DNA of 41,923 nt from Streptococcus sp. WM07 (GCF_004570525.1 NZ_SPPZ01000004.1:1-41923), one strand, 5' to 3'. Shown: positions 7,880 to 17,427, numbered from the stretch's first letter. A program made the numbers and translations. Notes: generated by a model from the letters alone, not told the origin.

Positions 7880-10498
7880 ATGAAATATATGACTAGTGCT
7901 GAGATTCGTAAGATGTGGCTAGACTTTTGGGCATCTAAGGGTCATGCTGTAGAACCTTCAGCGAATTTAGTTCCGGTTAATGATCCAACCTTACTATGGA
8001 TTAACTCTGGAGTTGCAACCTTGAAGAAATATTTTGATGGTTCGGTTATTCCAGAAAATCCACGAATTACCAATGCTCAGAAATCAATTCGGACGAATGA
8101 CATTGAGAATGTCGGGAAGACAGCTCGTCACCATACGATGTTTGAAATGCTAGGGAATTTTTCTATTGGAGACTATTTCCGGGATGAAGCGATTACTTGG
8201 GCTTGGGAGTTATTGACAAGTCCAGAGTGGTTTGCCTTTCCTAAAGACAAATTATATATGACATACTATCCAGATGATAAAGACTCCTACAATCGTTGGA
8301 TTGAAGTAGGAGTTGAACCAGATCACTTGGTTCCAATTGAGGATAATTTCTGGGAAATTGGTGCAGGTCCTTCTGGTCCAGATACTGAGATTTTCTTCGA
8401 TCGGGGTGAAGCTTTTGATCCGGATAAGGTTGGACTTCGTCTTCTAGCGGAAGATATCGAAAATGATCGGTATATTGAAATTTGGAATATTGTTCTATCT
8501 CAATTTAATGCGGATCCAAGTGTACCACGAAGTGAATATAAGGAACTTCCTCATAAAAATATTGATACGGGAGCAGGTCTTGAGCGTCTCGTAGCAGTTA
8601 TGCAAGGGGCTAAAACTAACTTTGAGACAGATTTGTTTATGCCAATCATCAAGGAAGTCGAAGTGCTATCTGGGAAAACCTATGATCCAGAAGGTGAGAA
8701 TATGAGCTTTAAGGTTATTGCTGATCATATTCGTTCATTGGCATTTGCGATTGGAGATGGAGCTTTACCAGGAAATGAAGGTCGTGGTTATGTACTTCGT
8801 CGCTTGCTTCGTCGGGCCGCTCGTCATGGACAAAAATTGGGAATCCATGAACCATTTATGTACCGCTTAGTACCAACAGTGGGGCAAATTATGGAGTCTT
8901 ATTATCCAGAAGTACTGGAAAAACAAGACTTCATCCAAAAAATTGTTAAAAATGAGGAAGAATCTTTTGCCCGTACTCTGACTGCAGGGCAAAGCTATGC
9001 TGATGAAATTGTCGCTGAGATGGAAAAAGCAGGAGAAACCGTTATTTCTGGTCAAGCTGCCTTTAAACTCTATGACACTTATGGTTTCCCAGTAGAATTA
9101 ACTGAAGAGATCGCAGAGGAACGAGGCTGGACCGTTGATAAGGATGGTTTTGATCAAGAAATGAAGGCCCAACAAGATCGGGCACGAGCTTCTGTGGTTA
9201 AAGGTACCTCTATGGGAAGTCAAAATGAGATTTTACAAGCTCTAACGGTTCCAAGTACTTTCTTGTACAATGTTCAAGAAGCTGATGGTCGCTTGCTAGC
9301 TTTAGTGCAAGGAGATGTGGAAGTCGATCGTGTTGAGTCTGGTGAAGCTTACCTTATCTTTGATCAAACGCCATTTTATGCAGAAATGGGTGGTCAGGTA
9401 GCAGACCATGGTCAAATCCTGGATGAATATGGTCAAGTGCTTGCCCATGTTGTAGATGTACAGAAGGCACCAAATGGTCAGCCGCTTCATAAGGTAGAGG
9501 TACTGGTACCACTAACTAAAGATGGAGTGTATCACTTAGTTCTTGATAAGGATCGTCGTCGCCGTGTGATGCAAAACCATACTGCCACACACTTGCTCCA
9601 TGCAGCCCTTCATGAAGTTCTCGGTAAGCACGCCACTCAAGCAGGTTCTTTGAATGAAAAAGACTTCCTTCGCTTTGACTTTACTCATTTCGAAGCAGTG
9701 AAGCCAGAGGAATTGGCGCAAATTGAAGCAGATGTCAATCGTAAAATTAACGAAGCTTTGGCTGTTGAAACGGTAGAAACAGATATCGCTACTGCTAAAG
9801 ATATGGGAGCGATGGCTCTCTTTGGCGAAAAATATGGCAAAGAAGTACGTGTGGTTTCTATTGGAGATTACTCTGTAGAGCTTTGTGGAGGTACCCACGT
9901 TGGTAATACTTCTGAGATCGGTCTTTTCCGAATCCTAAAAGAAGAAGGAATTGGTTCAGGTACTCGTCGTATTGTAGCTGTAACTGGTCGCGAGGCTTAT
10001 AACTCATACCGTGAAGAAGCTAAACTCCTACAAGATATTGCCCGTCAACTGAAGGCACCGCAGGTAGGAGATGTTCCTGCTAAGGTTGAAGCCTTGCAAG
10101 AACAAGCTCGTCAGTTGCAAAAAGAGAATCGGGAATTGAAAGAAAAAGCTGCTGCTGCTGCATCGGGTCAAATTTTCCAAGATGTGGAGGAAGCTAAGGG
10201 ACTTCGTTATATTGCGAAACAAGTTGAAGTGGATGATGCTGGGGCTCTTCGCACCTTCGCAGATACTTGGAAACAAGGAGATTATTCCGATGTACTTGTT
10301 TTGGTTGCTGCAATTGGAGATAAGGTCAATGTCTTGGTAGCGAGTCGTTCCAAAGATGTTCATGCAGGTAACCTTATCAAAGAATTAGCGCCAATCGTAG
10401 CTGGTCGTGGTGGTGGAAAACCAGATATGGCCATGGCTGGTGGTAGTGATCAAGCAGCTATTCCGACTCTGTTGCAAGCAGTAGCTGATTTGATGTAA
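7880..10498 (+). CDS. alaS: Alanyl-tRNA synthetase
   Basis: 872-residue class II synthetase charging tRNA-Ala. The N-terminal catalytic domain holds class II motifs ([15 protein letters not shown]; a motif-3-like [17 protein letters not shown]). The editing domain that removes mischarged Ser/Gly has its zinc residues H567-T-A-T-H571 and C669-G-G-T-H673. A C-terminal coiled segment ([22 protein letters not shown]) and a DHHA1-type Gly-rich end ([14 protein letters not shown]) complete the usual order. The length is normal. ATG follows AAAGGAGAG. It is monocistronic, behind a T-box. Confidence 0.98.
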   Translation: MKYMTSAEIRKMWLDFWASKGHAVEPSANLVPVNDPTLLWINSGVATLKKYFDGSVIPENPRITNAQKSIRTNDIENVGKTARHHTMFEMLGNFSIGDYFRDEAITWAWELLTSPEWFAFPKDKLYMTYYPDDKDSYNRWIEVGVEPDHLVPIEDNFWEIGAGPSGPDTEIFFDRGEAFDPDKVGLRLLAEDIENDRYIEIWNIVLSQFNADPSVPRSEYKELPHKNIDTGAGLERLVAVMQGAKTNFETDLFMPIIKEVEVLSGKTYDPEGENMSFKVIADHIRSLAFAIGDGALPGNEGRGYVLRRLLRRAARHGQKLGIHEPFMYRLVPTVGQIMESYYPEVLEKQDFIQKIVKNEEESFARTLTAGQSYADEIVAEMEKAGETVISGQAAFKLYDTYGFPVELTEEIAEERGWTVDKDGFDQEMKAQQDRARASVVKGTSMGSQNEILQALTVPSTFLYNVQEADGRLLALVQGDVEVDRVESGEAYLIFDQTPFYAEMGGQVADHGQILDEYGQVLAHVVDVQKAPNGQPLHKVEVLVPLTKDGVYHLVLDKDRRRRVMQNHTATHLLHAALHEVLGKHATQAGSLNEKDFLRFDFTHFEAVKPEELAQIEADVNRKINEALAVETVETDIATAKDMGAMALFGEKYGKEVRVVSIGDYSVELCGGTHVGNTSEIGLFRILKEEGIGSGTRRIVAVTGREAYNSYREEAKLLQDIARQLKAPQVGDVPAKVEALQEQARQLQKENRELKEKAAAAASGQIFQDVEEAKGLRYIAKQVEVDDAGALRTFADTWKQGDYSDVLVLVAAIGDKVNVLVASRSKDVHAGNLIKELAPIVAGRGGGKPDMAMAGGSDQAAIPTLLQAVADLM

Positions 10499-10593
10499 GA
10501 GTTTGTTTAAAATAGCTTCAGCCTTTGTAGACAGGTGTTCTCTACTAGGTGACTCGATGTTGGTTGCTGATTAGAAATAGTAGGATAATGCTT

Positions 10594-10642
10594 AGAGGGT
10601 TTGGGGGAATATCCCCAAACCCTCTAGTGGCATCTTGTTTTT
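10594..10642 (+). terminator. Terminator-like hairpin after alaS
   Basis: A perfect 13-bp stem, AGAGGGTTTGGGG (10594-10606) with CCCCAAACCCTCT (10613-10625), has a 6-nt loop. The T-rich run TTGTTTTT follows about 10 nt later (10635-10642), which is further than ideal. The remainder of the 200-nt gap before the protease gene shows no ORF. Confidence 0.65.
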
Positions 10643-10698
10643 CCCGAGAGAATCCGTGTTTTGAGCATTTTGGGATAGTTAAATCTTGAGGTATACTT

Positions 10699-11412
10699 AT
10701 GGTTTTGAAATTTTTACAAGCATTGGGTAGAATATTCGTTTGGTTTCTACTTATGTCATTAGTTGGTGTTCTGAATAGTATTCCGATTGCTCTTGGGTTA
10801 GTGGGGAAAAATTTACCTGTAGAGCAGCAGTGGAGCTCTACTATTCTCTATTTAATCCTTACCTTTACGGTGATCTATTTCCTAATGAAATGGTACTTTA
10901 AACAACCAGATGCAGGATCTAGAGAAGCTCAGTTTGACCGAAAGCAATGGCAATACCTTTTGCTTGGATGGGGAATCATTATGGGTGCCAATCTTATTTT
11001 TGGTATTTTCCGGCTACTCTTTGGATTACCGGAAGAAGCAGAAAATCAACAACTTGTTGTTGAAGCTTTAGCGGCTCTCAAAGATCTAGGAGGACCTTAT
11101 TTTACAGCCTTTATGATTTCTATTGGCATCTTTGCTCCCTTACTAGAAGAAACTGTGTTTCGTGGGCTAGGTTCTAAATTTGTTTTTAGAGGTTGGTCAA
11201 ATGTCTTAATTGCTTTATTGACTTCTTTAGCTTTTGGTTTGAATCATATGCAAAGTTTGGACTGGTTTGCCCTTTTATCTTATTCGACAATCGGTTATGT
11301 CTGTTATAGAGCTTACAGCAGACGGAATAATCTTTGGGATGCGATTTGGCTACATATGTTGAATAATAGTCTTTCTTTAGTGGTGATATTGTTGTTAGGA
11401 TCATCATCATAA
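10699..11412 (+). CDS. CPBP-family intramembrane metalloprotease (Abi/Rce1-like)
   Basis: 237-residue membrane protein with six to eight hydrophobic segments. The CPBP motifs are intact: E150-E151-x-x-x-R155 (LLEETVFRG), H183 in FGLNHMQ, and H219 with N222/N223 in WLHMLNN. Members of this family process prenylated proteins or peptides, and some streptococcal ones act in bacteriocin immunity or processing; nothing nearby points to a specific substrate. The start has a weak GAGG site 7 nt upstream. A TATACT lies at 10692-10697, too close to the ATG to be its promoter unless translation begins later. The gene converges on nrdF and ends in the nested palindrome. Confidence 0.85.
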   Translation: MVLKFLQALGRIFVWFLLMSLVGVLNSIPIALGLVGKNLPVEQQWSSTILYLILTFTVIYFLMKWYFKQPDAGSREAQFDRKQWQYLLLGWGIIMGANLIFGIFRLLFGLPEEAENQQLVVEALAALKDLGGPYFTAFMISIGIFAPLLEETVFRGLGSKFVFRGWSNVLIALLTSLAFGLNHMQSLDWFALLSYSTIGYVCYRAYSRRNNLWDAIWLHMLNNSLSLVVILLLGSSS

Positions 11413-11554
11413 AAAAAGAGGCTGGGCAAAAAGCCTTCGAAATAGAAAACAGCTTAGAATTACGTTATTAAAAACGTTGATTCTAAGCTGTTTTCTATTT
11501 ATTCAAATTTCAAGCTAAGCCAGAAATTGCTAGTTTTTGCCCAGTCTCTTTTTT
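11412..11554. repeat. Nested palindromic intergenic element, probable bidirectional terminator
   Basis: The outer arms are 21 bp with one mismatch: 11412-11432 (AAAAAAGAGGCTGGGCAAAA plus A) and 11534-11554. The inner arms are a perfect 20 bp: 11441-11460 (AATAGAAAACAGCTTAGAAT) and 11480-11499, with ACGTT/AACGT pairing continuing inside. The right outer arm ends in six T on the plus strand, and the left gives a T-run on the minus strand, so it can end both the CPBP gene and the convergent nrd operon. The layout (terminal inverted repeats round an inner stem) looks like a miniature mobile or repeat element. Confidence 0.85.
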
Positions 11555-11563
11555 CTGGTCTAA

Positions 11564-12523
11564 TTAGAGTCCATAAAGGTAGTCATCGTCTTCCATGGCT
11601 TCAACTTCACCAAGGAGGTAACCATTTCCGACTTGACTGAAGAAGTCGTGGTTGGAAGTTCCAGTGGAAATTCCATTCATGATGATGGGGTTGACATCAT
11701 CAGCTGTATCTGGGAAGAGAGGATCGTGTCCCAAATTCATAAGGGCTTTATTAGCGTTGTATCGGAGGAATACTAGGACTTCCTCAGTCCACCCTACAGT
11801 ATCATATAAGGAGCGTGTATAGGCTTCTTCATTTTCATAAAGGGTGTAGAGGAGGTCATACATCCAGTTTTTGAAGGTTTCTTGTTCTTCATCTGAGAGC
11901 TCTTTAAATCCTAATTGGAATTTGTAACCAATATAGGTTCCATGAACAGACTCATCCCGAATAATCAACTTGATAATTTCTGCAACATTGGCAAGTTTGT
12001 TGTTCCCCAAGTAGTAGAGAGGAGTGAAAAATCCTGAATAGAAGAGGAATGTTTCCAAGAAAACACTGGCTACTTTTTTCTCAAGTGCTGTTCCATTTTC
12101 ATAAATTTTGTTAATGATTTCAGCCTTCTTTTGGAGATAGGGATTTGTGTTAGTCCATTCGAAGATTTCTTCGATTTCAGCCTTTGTATTTAAAGTTGAA
12201 AAGATAGAAGAGTAAGACTTGGCGTGAACGGATTCCATAAATTGAATATTGTTATAGACGGCTTCTTCATGAGGAGTCCGAACATCTTGGCGGAGAGCTT
12301 CAATACCAGCTTCAGATTGCATGGTATCGAGAAGTGTTAATCCACCAAAGACCTTACCCACCAAGTCTTTTTCTTGGGCAGACAGTTTTCGCCAATCATC
12401 CAAATCATTGGAGAGAGGAATCCGAGTGTCCAACCAAAATTGCTCGGTTAATTTTTCCCAAGTTGATTTATCGATAACGTCTTCGATATTGTTCCAGTTT
12501 ATGGCTTCGTAGTAGGTTTGCAT
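11564..12523 (-). CDS. nrdF: Class Ib ribonucleotide reductase, beta subunit
   Basis: 319-residue radical-bearing subunit that supplies the tyrosyl radical for reducing ribonucleoside diphosphates. Metal ligand segments are visible: the first Glu/Asp region (LTLLDTMQSEAG), FMESVHAKSYSS with its E-x-x-H, and RDESVHGTYIGY with the second E-x-x-H. The Tyr radical is expected in the SYSSIF stretch. It is the last gene of the minus-strand operon nrdH-nrdE-nrdF, 124 nt after nrdE, with a good AAAAGGAG site before the ATG. No nrdI, the flavodoxin partner that activates the manganese form, is in the window. Confidence 0.97.
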   Translation of the reverse strand: MQTYYEAINWNNIEDVIDKSTWEKLTEQFWLDTRIPLSNDLDDWRKLSAQEKDLVGKVFGGLTLLDTMQSEAGIEALRQDVRTPHEEAVYNNIQFMESVHAKSYSSIFSTLNTKAEIEEIFEWTNTNPYLQKKAEIINKIYENGTALEKKVASVFLETFLFYSGFFTPLYYLGNNKLANVAEIIKLIIRDESVHGTYIGYKFQLGFKELSDEEQETFKNWMYDLLYTLYENEEAYTRSLYDTVGWTEEVLVFLRYNANKALMNLGHDPLFPDTADDVNPIIMNGISTGTSNHDFFSQVGNGYLLGEVEAMEDDDYLYGL

Positions 12524-12647
12524 GCTTACTCCTTTTGAAATGATTGATTCAAAAGAAAATCAGTAGCTAGAAAAGTAATCCGATGGTAGGAGAACTGTAG
12601 TTCCAGAAAAGAGGATGCAGAGATTTAGCTGTTGATTTTCAATAAGA

Positions 12648-14807
12648 TTAGATAACACAGCTTTCACATTGGTTGGCTCCAACTTCAGCTCCATCATCGG
12701 TGAAGGTACGGATATAATAGATGGATTTGATTCCTTTGTTGAAAGCATAGTTTCGTAGAATAGAGAGATCACGAGTAGTTTGTTTGGTTTCTTTTTTCCA
12801 TTCGTAGAGTCCTTTAGGAATGTCGCTGCGGAGGAAGAGAGTCAAAGAAAGACCTTGGTCGACATGGTCTGTAGCGGCAGCATAGACATCGATGACTTTA
12901 CGCATATCCATATCATAGGCGCTAGTGTAATAAGGGATGGTATCTGTTGAAAGACCGGCAGCTGGATAGTAAATTTTACCGATTTTCTTTTCCTGACGCT
13001 CTTCAACCCGTTGGGTAATAGGATGAATGGATGCAGAAACATCGTTGATATAGGAAATAGAACCATTTGGTGCAACTGCTAATCGATTTTGATGATAGAG
13101 TCCATCTTTCATAACAGCCTCTTTCAGAGCTTGCCAGTCTGCTTTACTTGGGATAAAAATATCTTTGAAGAGTTCTTTTACCTTGTCCAATTTTGGTTGG
13201 TAGTCTTTTTCCAAATATTTATCGAAGTAACTGCCGTCGGCGTATTTTGATTTTTCAAAATTGGTAAAAACTTGGCCTCGTTCACGGGCAATAACATTGG
13301 ATTCCACTAAAGTCCAGTAGTTCATTAAGAGGAAGTAGATATTAGTGAATTCTAAGGACTCCTCTGATCCATAATGGATGTGGTTTTGAGCGAGGTAGGA
13401 GTGAAGTCCCATAGCTCCAAGTCCAAAAGTATGGGCTTGGCGGTTTCCGTTTAGTACTGACGGCACAGCTTCGATGTTAGAGGAGTCTGTGACAAAAGTG
13501 AGTGCACGTGTCATTGTACGGATGGATTTTCCAAAGTTAGGGGAAGCCATCATATTGACCACATTTGTAGAACCGAGGTTACAAGAGACATCCGTTCCTA
13601 AGTGAACATAGTTTTGAGCGTCATCAATGAGACTTGGTTCTTGAACTTGGAGAATCTCGGAGCAAAGGTTACTCATAACGATTTTTCCATCTACAGGATT
13701 AACCTTATTGGCAGTATCAATGTTAATGACATAAGGATAGCCAGATTCTTGTTGTAGTTTAGAAATTTCAGTTTCTAAATCGCGGGCTTTAATTTTAGTT
13801 TTACGAATACGTGGATTTGCGACTAGTTCATCATATTTTTCGGTGATGTCTAGGTAGCTAAAGGGAACTCCATATTCTTTTTCAATCGAGTATGGACTAA
13901 AGAGGTACATCTCCTCATTGTTACGAGCTAACTCATAGAATTTATCAGGAACAGTAATTCCTAAGGACAGTGTTTTAACCCGGATTTTTTCATCCGCATT
14001 CTCTTTTTTAGTAGAAAGGAATTGAATAATATCTGGGTGGAAGACATTGAGATAGACTGCCCCAGCTCCTTGACGTTGCCCTAACTGATTAGAGTAGGAG
14101 AAGCTGTCCTCGAAAAGCTTCATGACAGGTACAACTCCAGAAGCTGCTCCTTCATAACCTTTGATAGGAGCCCCGGCTTCTCGGAGATTGCTGAGGGAGA
14201 TACCGACTCCACCACCAATACGAGAGAGTTGAAGAGCCGAGTTGATGGCACGACCGATAGAGTTCATATCATCTGTTACTTGAATTAAGAAACAAGAGAC
14301 TAGCTCTCCTCGGCGGGCCCGACCAGCATTCAGGAAACTTGGTGTAGCAGGTTGATAGCGTTGATGAATGATCTCATTAGCAATATTTTTGGCGATTTCT
14401 TCATTTCCATCCGCAAAGTAGAGGGCGTTAAAGAGCACTCGTTCTTCCATTCCTTCTAAGTATTCATTCCCATCGTTACTTTTAAGAGCGTATTGATTGT
14501 AGAATTTGTAAGCGGCCATGAAAGATTTGAATTGGAATTTTTGCTCCAAAATAAATTGGTAGAGTTCTTCGATGAAAGCTGGCTGGTATTTTTGAATAAA
14601 GAGTTCTTCGAGATAGTTCTCCTGGATAAGGTAGTTAATCTTTTCAGTAATAGAAGAAAACTGTCGGGTATTGGGTAAGACATTCTCTTCAAAGAAGGCT
14701 TCCAAAGCTTCTTTATCCTTATGGAGCATAATTTGTCCATTCACTGGACGGTTGATTTCATTATTTAAACGAAAATAAGATACATTTTCTAAATCTTTAA
14801 GACCCAT
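12648..14807 (-). CDS. nrdE: Class Ib ribonucleotide reductase, alpha subunit
   Basis: 719-residue catalytic subunit that makes deoxyribonucleoside diphosphates with NrdF. The active-site triad is visible in SNLCSEI (Asn, thiyl Cys, Glu). The disulfide-forming pair lies in ELVSCFLI and TDVSCNLGS, and the C-terminal redox pair is the CESC of the final QCESCVI, reduced by NrdH. The frame stays open 13 codons further upstream, but the ATG at 14807 follows AAAGGAGAA and gives MGLKDLENVSYF, the conserved streptococcal N-terminus, so I use it. A 75-nt gap with a 9-bp GC-rich hairpin separates it from nrdH. Confidence 0.97.
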   Translation of the reverse strand: MGLKDLENVSYFRLNNEINRPVNGQIMLHKDKEALEAFFEENVLPNTRQFSSITEKINYLIQENYLEELFIQKYQPAFIEELYQFILEQKFQFKSFMAAYKFYNQYALKSNDGNEYLEGMEERVLFNALYFADGNEEIAKNIANEIIHQRYQPATPSFLNAGRARRGELVSCFLIQVTDDMNSIGRAINSALQLSRIGGGVGISLSNLREAGAPIKGYEGAASGVVPVMKLFEDSFSYSNQLGQRQGAGAVYLNVFHPDIIQFLSTKKENADEKIRVKTLSLGITVPDKFYELARNNEEMYLFSPYSIEKEYGVPFSYLDITEKYDELVANPRIRKTKIKARDLETEISKLQQESGYPYVINIDTANKVNPVDGKIVMSNLCSEILQVQEPSLIDDAQNYVHLGTDVSCNLGSTNVVNMMASPNFGKSIRTMTRALTFVTDSSNIEAVPSVLNGNRQAHTFGLGAMGLHSYLAQNHIHYGSEESLEFTNIYFLLMNYWTLVESNVIARERGQVFTNFEKSKYADGSYFDKYLEKDYQPKLDKVKELFKDIFIPSKADWQALKEAVMKDGLYHQNRLAVAPNGSISYINDVSASIHPITQRVEERQEKKIGKIYYPAAGLSTDTIPYYTSAYDMDMRKVIDVYAAATDHVDQGLSLTLFLRSDIPKGLYEWKKETKQTTRDLSILRNYAFNKGIKSIYYIRTFTDDGAEVGANQCESCVI

Positions 14808-14852
14808 GAGGGTTCTCCTTTCAAATGGACAGGTGATTTTATTCAAAACGAG

Positions 14853-14877
14853 GAGGCAGGGCGCTAGTCCCTGCCTC
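14853..14877 (-). terminator. Intercistronic hairpin between nrdH and nrdE
   Basis: A perfect 9-bp GC-rich stem (plus-strand GAGGCAGGG 14853-14861 and CCCTGCCTC 14869-14877) with a 7-nt loop lies between the nrdH stop and the nrdE ribosome site. Only CTCGTTTTG follows on the minus strand, so it may be a partial attenuator or an RNA processing or stability element rather than a full terminator. Confidence 0.55.
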
Positions 14878-14882
14878 TATTA

Positions 14883-15101
14883 TTAAGCTAATTCTTTTAG
14901 TCGGCCTGGTTGAAATCCAGCAAAGTTTCCCACTGGTGAAACAATGACTGGAGCAGTCGCAAAGCCCATTTGTTTGACTGTATCAATGTGTTCAGGTTCA
15001 AGGTCTAGATTTATCTCTTTGTAAGACACATGATGATCATCTAAGAATTTCTTAGTCATGCGGCATTGCATGCAGTTATTTTTTGAATAAACTGTTACCA
15101 C
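14883..15101 (-). CDS. nrdH: Glutaredoxin-like protein NrdH
   Basis: 72-residue thioredoxin-fold electron donor for the class Ib reductase. The redox motif C10-M-Q-C13 is followed by RMTKKFLDDH, and the C-terminal half has the cis-Pro turn TAPVIV and the NrdH-type GFQPGRL. The start is GTG at 15101 (plus-strand CAC), 7 nt after AAGGAGG; no ATG fits. It is the first gene of nrdHEF, with a consensus promoter and two NrdR-like boxes upstream and ptsHI in divergent orientation. Confidence 0.95.
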   Translation of the reverse strand: MVTVYSKNNCMQCRMTKKFLDDHHVSYKEINLDLEPEHIDTVKQMGFATAPVIVSPVGNFAGFQPGRLKELA

Positions 15102-15136
15102 AAGGGGACCTCCTTCTCATTTTTGAGTATGAAAAT

Positions 15137-15165
15137 AGTATAGGGGAAAGTGGCAGTTTTGTCAA
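15137..15165 (-). promoter_or_regulatory. nrdHEF promoter
   Basis: On the minus strand: TTGACA (plus 15160-15165), 17-nt spacer, TATACT (plus 15137-15142). This is near-perfect sigma-A consensus 36 nt upstream of the nrdH GTG. The -35 overlaps the proximal NrdR-like box, so repressor binding would directly block polymerase. The whole nrdH-ptsH gap (15102-15410, 309 nt) holds this promoter, the boxes and the ptsH promoter, and no gene. Confidence 0.85.
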
Positions 15166-15175
15166 TATTTTGTGC
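15160..15175 (-). promoter_or_regulatory. Proximal NrdR-like box
   Basis: The minus-strand sequence GCACAAAATATTGACA matches 11 of 16 positions of the NrdR consensus ACACWATATATWGTGT, including the C-W-A...A-T-A-T-W-G core. It covers the -35 hexamer of the nrd promoter. It lies 31 bp, start to start, from the distal box. Consensus taken from known family descriptions. Confidence 0.6.
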
Positions 15176-15190
15176 TTACTAGCACTCGAC

Positions 15191-15206
15191 ATACAACATA
15201 TGGTGG
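15191..15206 (-). promoter_or_regulatory. Distal NrdR-like box
   Basis: The minus-strand sequence CCACCATATGTTGTAT matches 12 of 16 positions of the NrdR consensus. A 15-nt spacer separates it from the proximal box, the spacing typical of paired NrdR boxes on one helix face. NrdR is an ATP/dATP-sensing repressor of reductase genes; its gene is not in the window. Confidence 0.6.
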
Positions 15207-15326
15207 TCTGTGTTTTTTTGTCTTGATTATATCAAGGATAGCGATTCTTTCTCTATCAAAATCTTGTGTTATCTTTTTCTTTTGAGAGTGAAAAAAGTCG
15301 TTTTTTCTGAAAGCGACAATTTTTTC

Positions 15327-15355
15327 TTGAAAAAAACCAAGACTAGTGATATAAT
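15327..15355 (+). promoter_or_regulatory. ptsHI promoter
   Basis: TTGAAA (15327-15332), 17-nt spacer ending TGA, TATAAT (15350-15355): a strong -35, and an extended consensus -10, 55 nt before ptsH. A-rich sequence upstream may aid polymerase. A short hairpin (GTCG 15297-15300 / CGAC 15314-15317, flanked by A and T runs) lies just upstream. Confidence 0.85.
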
Positions 15356-15410
15356 TCTTAATTGTAAGGGTTATCAAAAACCTAAGAATAAATTTAAAAG
15401 GAGAGTCACT

Positions 15411-15674
15411 ATGGCTTCTAAAGATTTTCACATTGTAGCAGAAACAGGGATTCACGCACGTCCAGCAACACTTTTAGTGCAAACAGCAAGCAAATTTGCT
15501 TCAGATATCACCTTGGATTACAAAGGTAAATCAGTAAACTTGAAATCAATCATGGGTGTTATGAGCCTTGGTGTTGGTCAGGGTGCTGATGTAACAATCT
15601 CTGCTGAAGGTGCTGATGCTGACGATGCCATCGCAGCTATCTCAGAAACAATGGAAAAAGAAGGTTTGGCATAA
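15411..15674 (+). CDS. ptsH: Phosphocarrier protein HPr
   Basis: 87-residue cytoplasmic phosphocarrier passing phosphate from Enzyme I to sugar-specific EII proteins. His15 in GIHARPAT is the catalytic site. Ser46 in LKSIMGVMS is the HprK target; HPr-Ser-P is the CcpA co-repressor that would act at the cre site before glgB. The frame is open upstream to 15210, but the ATG at 15411 follows AAAGGAGAG and gives the standard HPr length and N-terminus ([13 protein letters not shown]). It forms an operon with ptsI, which begins within 14 nt of its stop. Confidence 0.98.
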   Translation: MASKDFHIVAETGIHARPATLLVQTASKFASDITLDYKGKSVNLKSIMGVMSLGVGQGADVTISAEGADADDAIAAISETMEKEGLA

Positions 15675-15687
15675 GGAGATGACAAAT

Positions 15688-17412
15688 ATGCTTAAAGGAA
15701 TTGCAGCGTCTGATGGTGTTGCTGTTGCTAAGGCATATCTACTTGTCCAACCAGACTTGTCTTTTGAGACAGTTTCAGTTGAAGATACGAATGCAGAAGA
15801 GGCTCGTTTAGATGTGGCTTTAGAGGCTTCTCAAAACGAGCTTTCTTTTATTCGTACGAATGCAGTAGATAGTCTTGGAGAAGAAGCAGCACAAGTTTTT
15901 GATGCCCACTTGATGGTATTGGCTGATCCAGAAATGATTGGTCAAATTAAAGAAACCATTCGTGCTAAGAAAGTCAATGCGGAAGCAGGACTAAAAGAAG
16001 TGACAGATATGTTCATCACTCTCTTTGAAAACATGGAAGACAATCCATATATGCAAGAGCGTGCTGCAGATATCCGTGATGTAACCAAACGTGTGCTTTC
16101 ACACTTGTTAGGTGTTCGTTTACCAAATCCAGCGGCTATTGATGAAGAAGCGATTGTGATTGCTCACGATTTGACTCCATCTGATACAGCACAATTGAAT
16201 AAAGAATTTGTTAAGGCTTTCGTAACGAACATTGGTGGACGTACAAGCCATTCAGCAATCATGGCTCGGACCCTTGAAATTGCAGCGGTACTTGGAACTA
16301 ATAACATTACTGAAATTGTCAAAGACGGTGATGTATTAGCTGTTAACGGTATCACAGGTGAAGTGGTGATTAATCCCTCAGAAGAAGTTATTGCTGAATT
16401 CGAAGCAGCTGGCCGTGCTTATGCAGAACAAAAAGCAGAATGGGCTCTTTTGAAAGATGCTCAGACTGTGACAGCTGATGGCAAACACTTTGAACTAGCA
16501 GCCAATATCGGTACTCCGAAAGATGTTGAAGGGGTTAATGATAATGGTGCGGAAGCTGTTGGTCTTTATCGGACTGAGTTTCTTTACATGGACTCACAAG
16601 ACTTCCCAACAGAAGATGAGCAATATGAAGCTTATAAAGCTGTTTTGGAAGGTATGAACGGAAAACCAGTTGTGGTTCGGACAATGGATATCGGTGGAGA
16701 TAAAGAACTTCCTTACTTCGATCTTCCAAATGAAATGAATCCATTCCTTGGTTTCCGTGCTCTACGTATTTCCATTTCAGAAACTGGAAATCAAATGTTC
16801 CGTACACAATTGCGGGCTCTTCTTCGTTCATCTGTTCATGGTAAATTACGGATTATGTTCCCGATGGTGGCTCTTCTTTCTGAATTCCGTGCTGCAAAAG
16901 CAATCTTGGATGAGGAAAAAGCAAACTTGTTGGCAGAGGGTGTAGCAGTAGCTGATGATATTCAAGTCGGAATTATGATTGAAATTCCTGCGGCAGCCAT
17001 GATTGCAGATCAATTTGCTAAGGAAGTTGATTTCTTCTCTATTGGAACGAATGACCTTATCCAATATACGATGGCGGCAGACCGCATGAATGAACAAGTT
17101 TCTTACTTGTATCAACCATACAACCCATCAATTCTTCGTTTGATTAATAACGTCATTAAAGCAGCTCATGCCGAAGGTAAGTGGGCTGGTATGTGTGGAG
17201 AAATGGCTGGAGATCAACAAGCTGTTCCTCTTCTTGTAGGAATGGGCTTGGATGAGTTTTCGATGAGTGCGACTTCTGTGCTTCGTACGCGTAGTCTTAT
17301 GAAGAAATTGGACACTGCTAAAATGCAAGAAATGGCTAACCGTGCTTTGACAGAGTGTGGTACAGCTGAAGAAGTTCTTGAGCTTCAAAAAGAATACGTC
17401 GATTTTGACTAA
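15688..17412 (+). CDS. ptsI: Phosphoenolpyruvate-protein phosphotransferase (PTS Enzyme I)
   Basis: 574-residue cytoplasmic enzyme that takes phosphate from PEP and passes it to HPr. The catalytic His is H188 in [15 protein letters not shown]. The C-terminal PEP-binding domain contains [10 protein letters not shown], the IEIPAAAM and [15 protein letters not shown] stretches, and an active Cys in GMCGEMAGD. Two in-frame ATGs are possible: 15679 (MTNMLKG, a common database choice, 577 residues) and 15688. AAGGAG at 15673-15678 abuts the first but lies 9 nt from the second, so I choose 15688; only three residues are at stake. It is cotranscribed with ptsH. Confidence 0.97.
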   Translation: MLKGIAASDGVAVAKAYLLVQPDLSFETVSVEDTNAEEARLDVALEASQNELSFIRTNAVDSLGEEAAQVFDAHLMVLADPEMIGQIKETIRAKKVNAEAGLKEVTDMFITLFENMEDNPYMQERAADIRDVTKRVLSHLLGVRLPNPAAIDEEAIVIAHDLTPSDTAQLNKEFVKAFVTNIGGRTSHSAIMARTLEIAAVLGTNNITEIVKDGDVLAVNGITGEVVINPSEEVIAEFEAAGRAYAEQKAEWALLKDAQTVTADGKHFELAANIGTPKDVEGVNDNGAEAVGLYRTEFLYMDSQDFPTEDEQYEAYKAVLEGMNGKPVVVRTMDIGGDKELPYFDLPNEMNPFLGFRALRISISETGNQMFRTQLRALLRSSVHGKLRIMFPMVALLSEFRAAKAILDEEKANLLAEGVAVADDIQVGIMIEIPAAAMIADQFAKEVDFFSIGTNDLIQYTMAADRMNEQVSYLYQPYNPSILRLINNVIKAAHAEGKWAGMCGEMAGDQQAVPLLVGMGLDEFSMSATSVLRTRSLMKKLDTAKMQEMANRALTECGTAEEVLELQKEYVDFD

Positions 17413-17427
17413 CTAACTCTAATATTG

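Noticed and set aside
10670-10697. TTGGGA-16-TATACT as promoter of the CPBP protease
   Set aside because: Transcription would start after the ATG at 10699, which has its own GAGG site; it works only if translation starts further in, for which there is no evidence.
15308-15321. cre-like TGAAAGCGACAATT upstream of the ptsH promoter
   Set aside because: Only the first eight positions fit well (11 of 14 in all) and the palindromic half is lost; it is better explained as part of a short hairpin.
15210-15410. In-frame upstream extension of ptsH
   Set aside because: It covers the ptsH promoter, has no ribosome site, and HPr is invariably about 87 residues starting at 15411.
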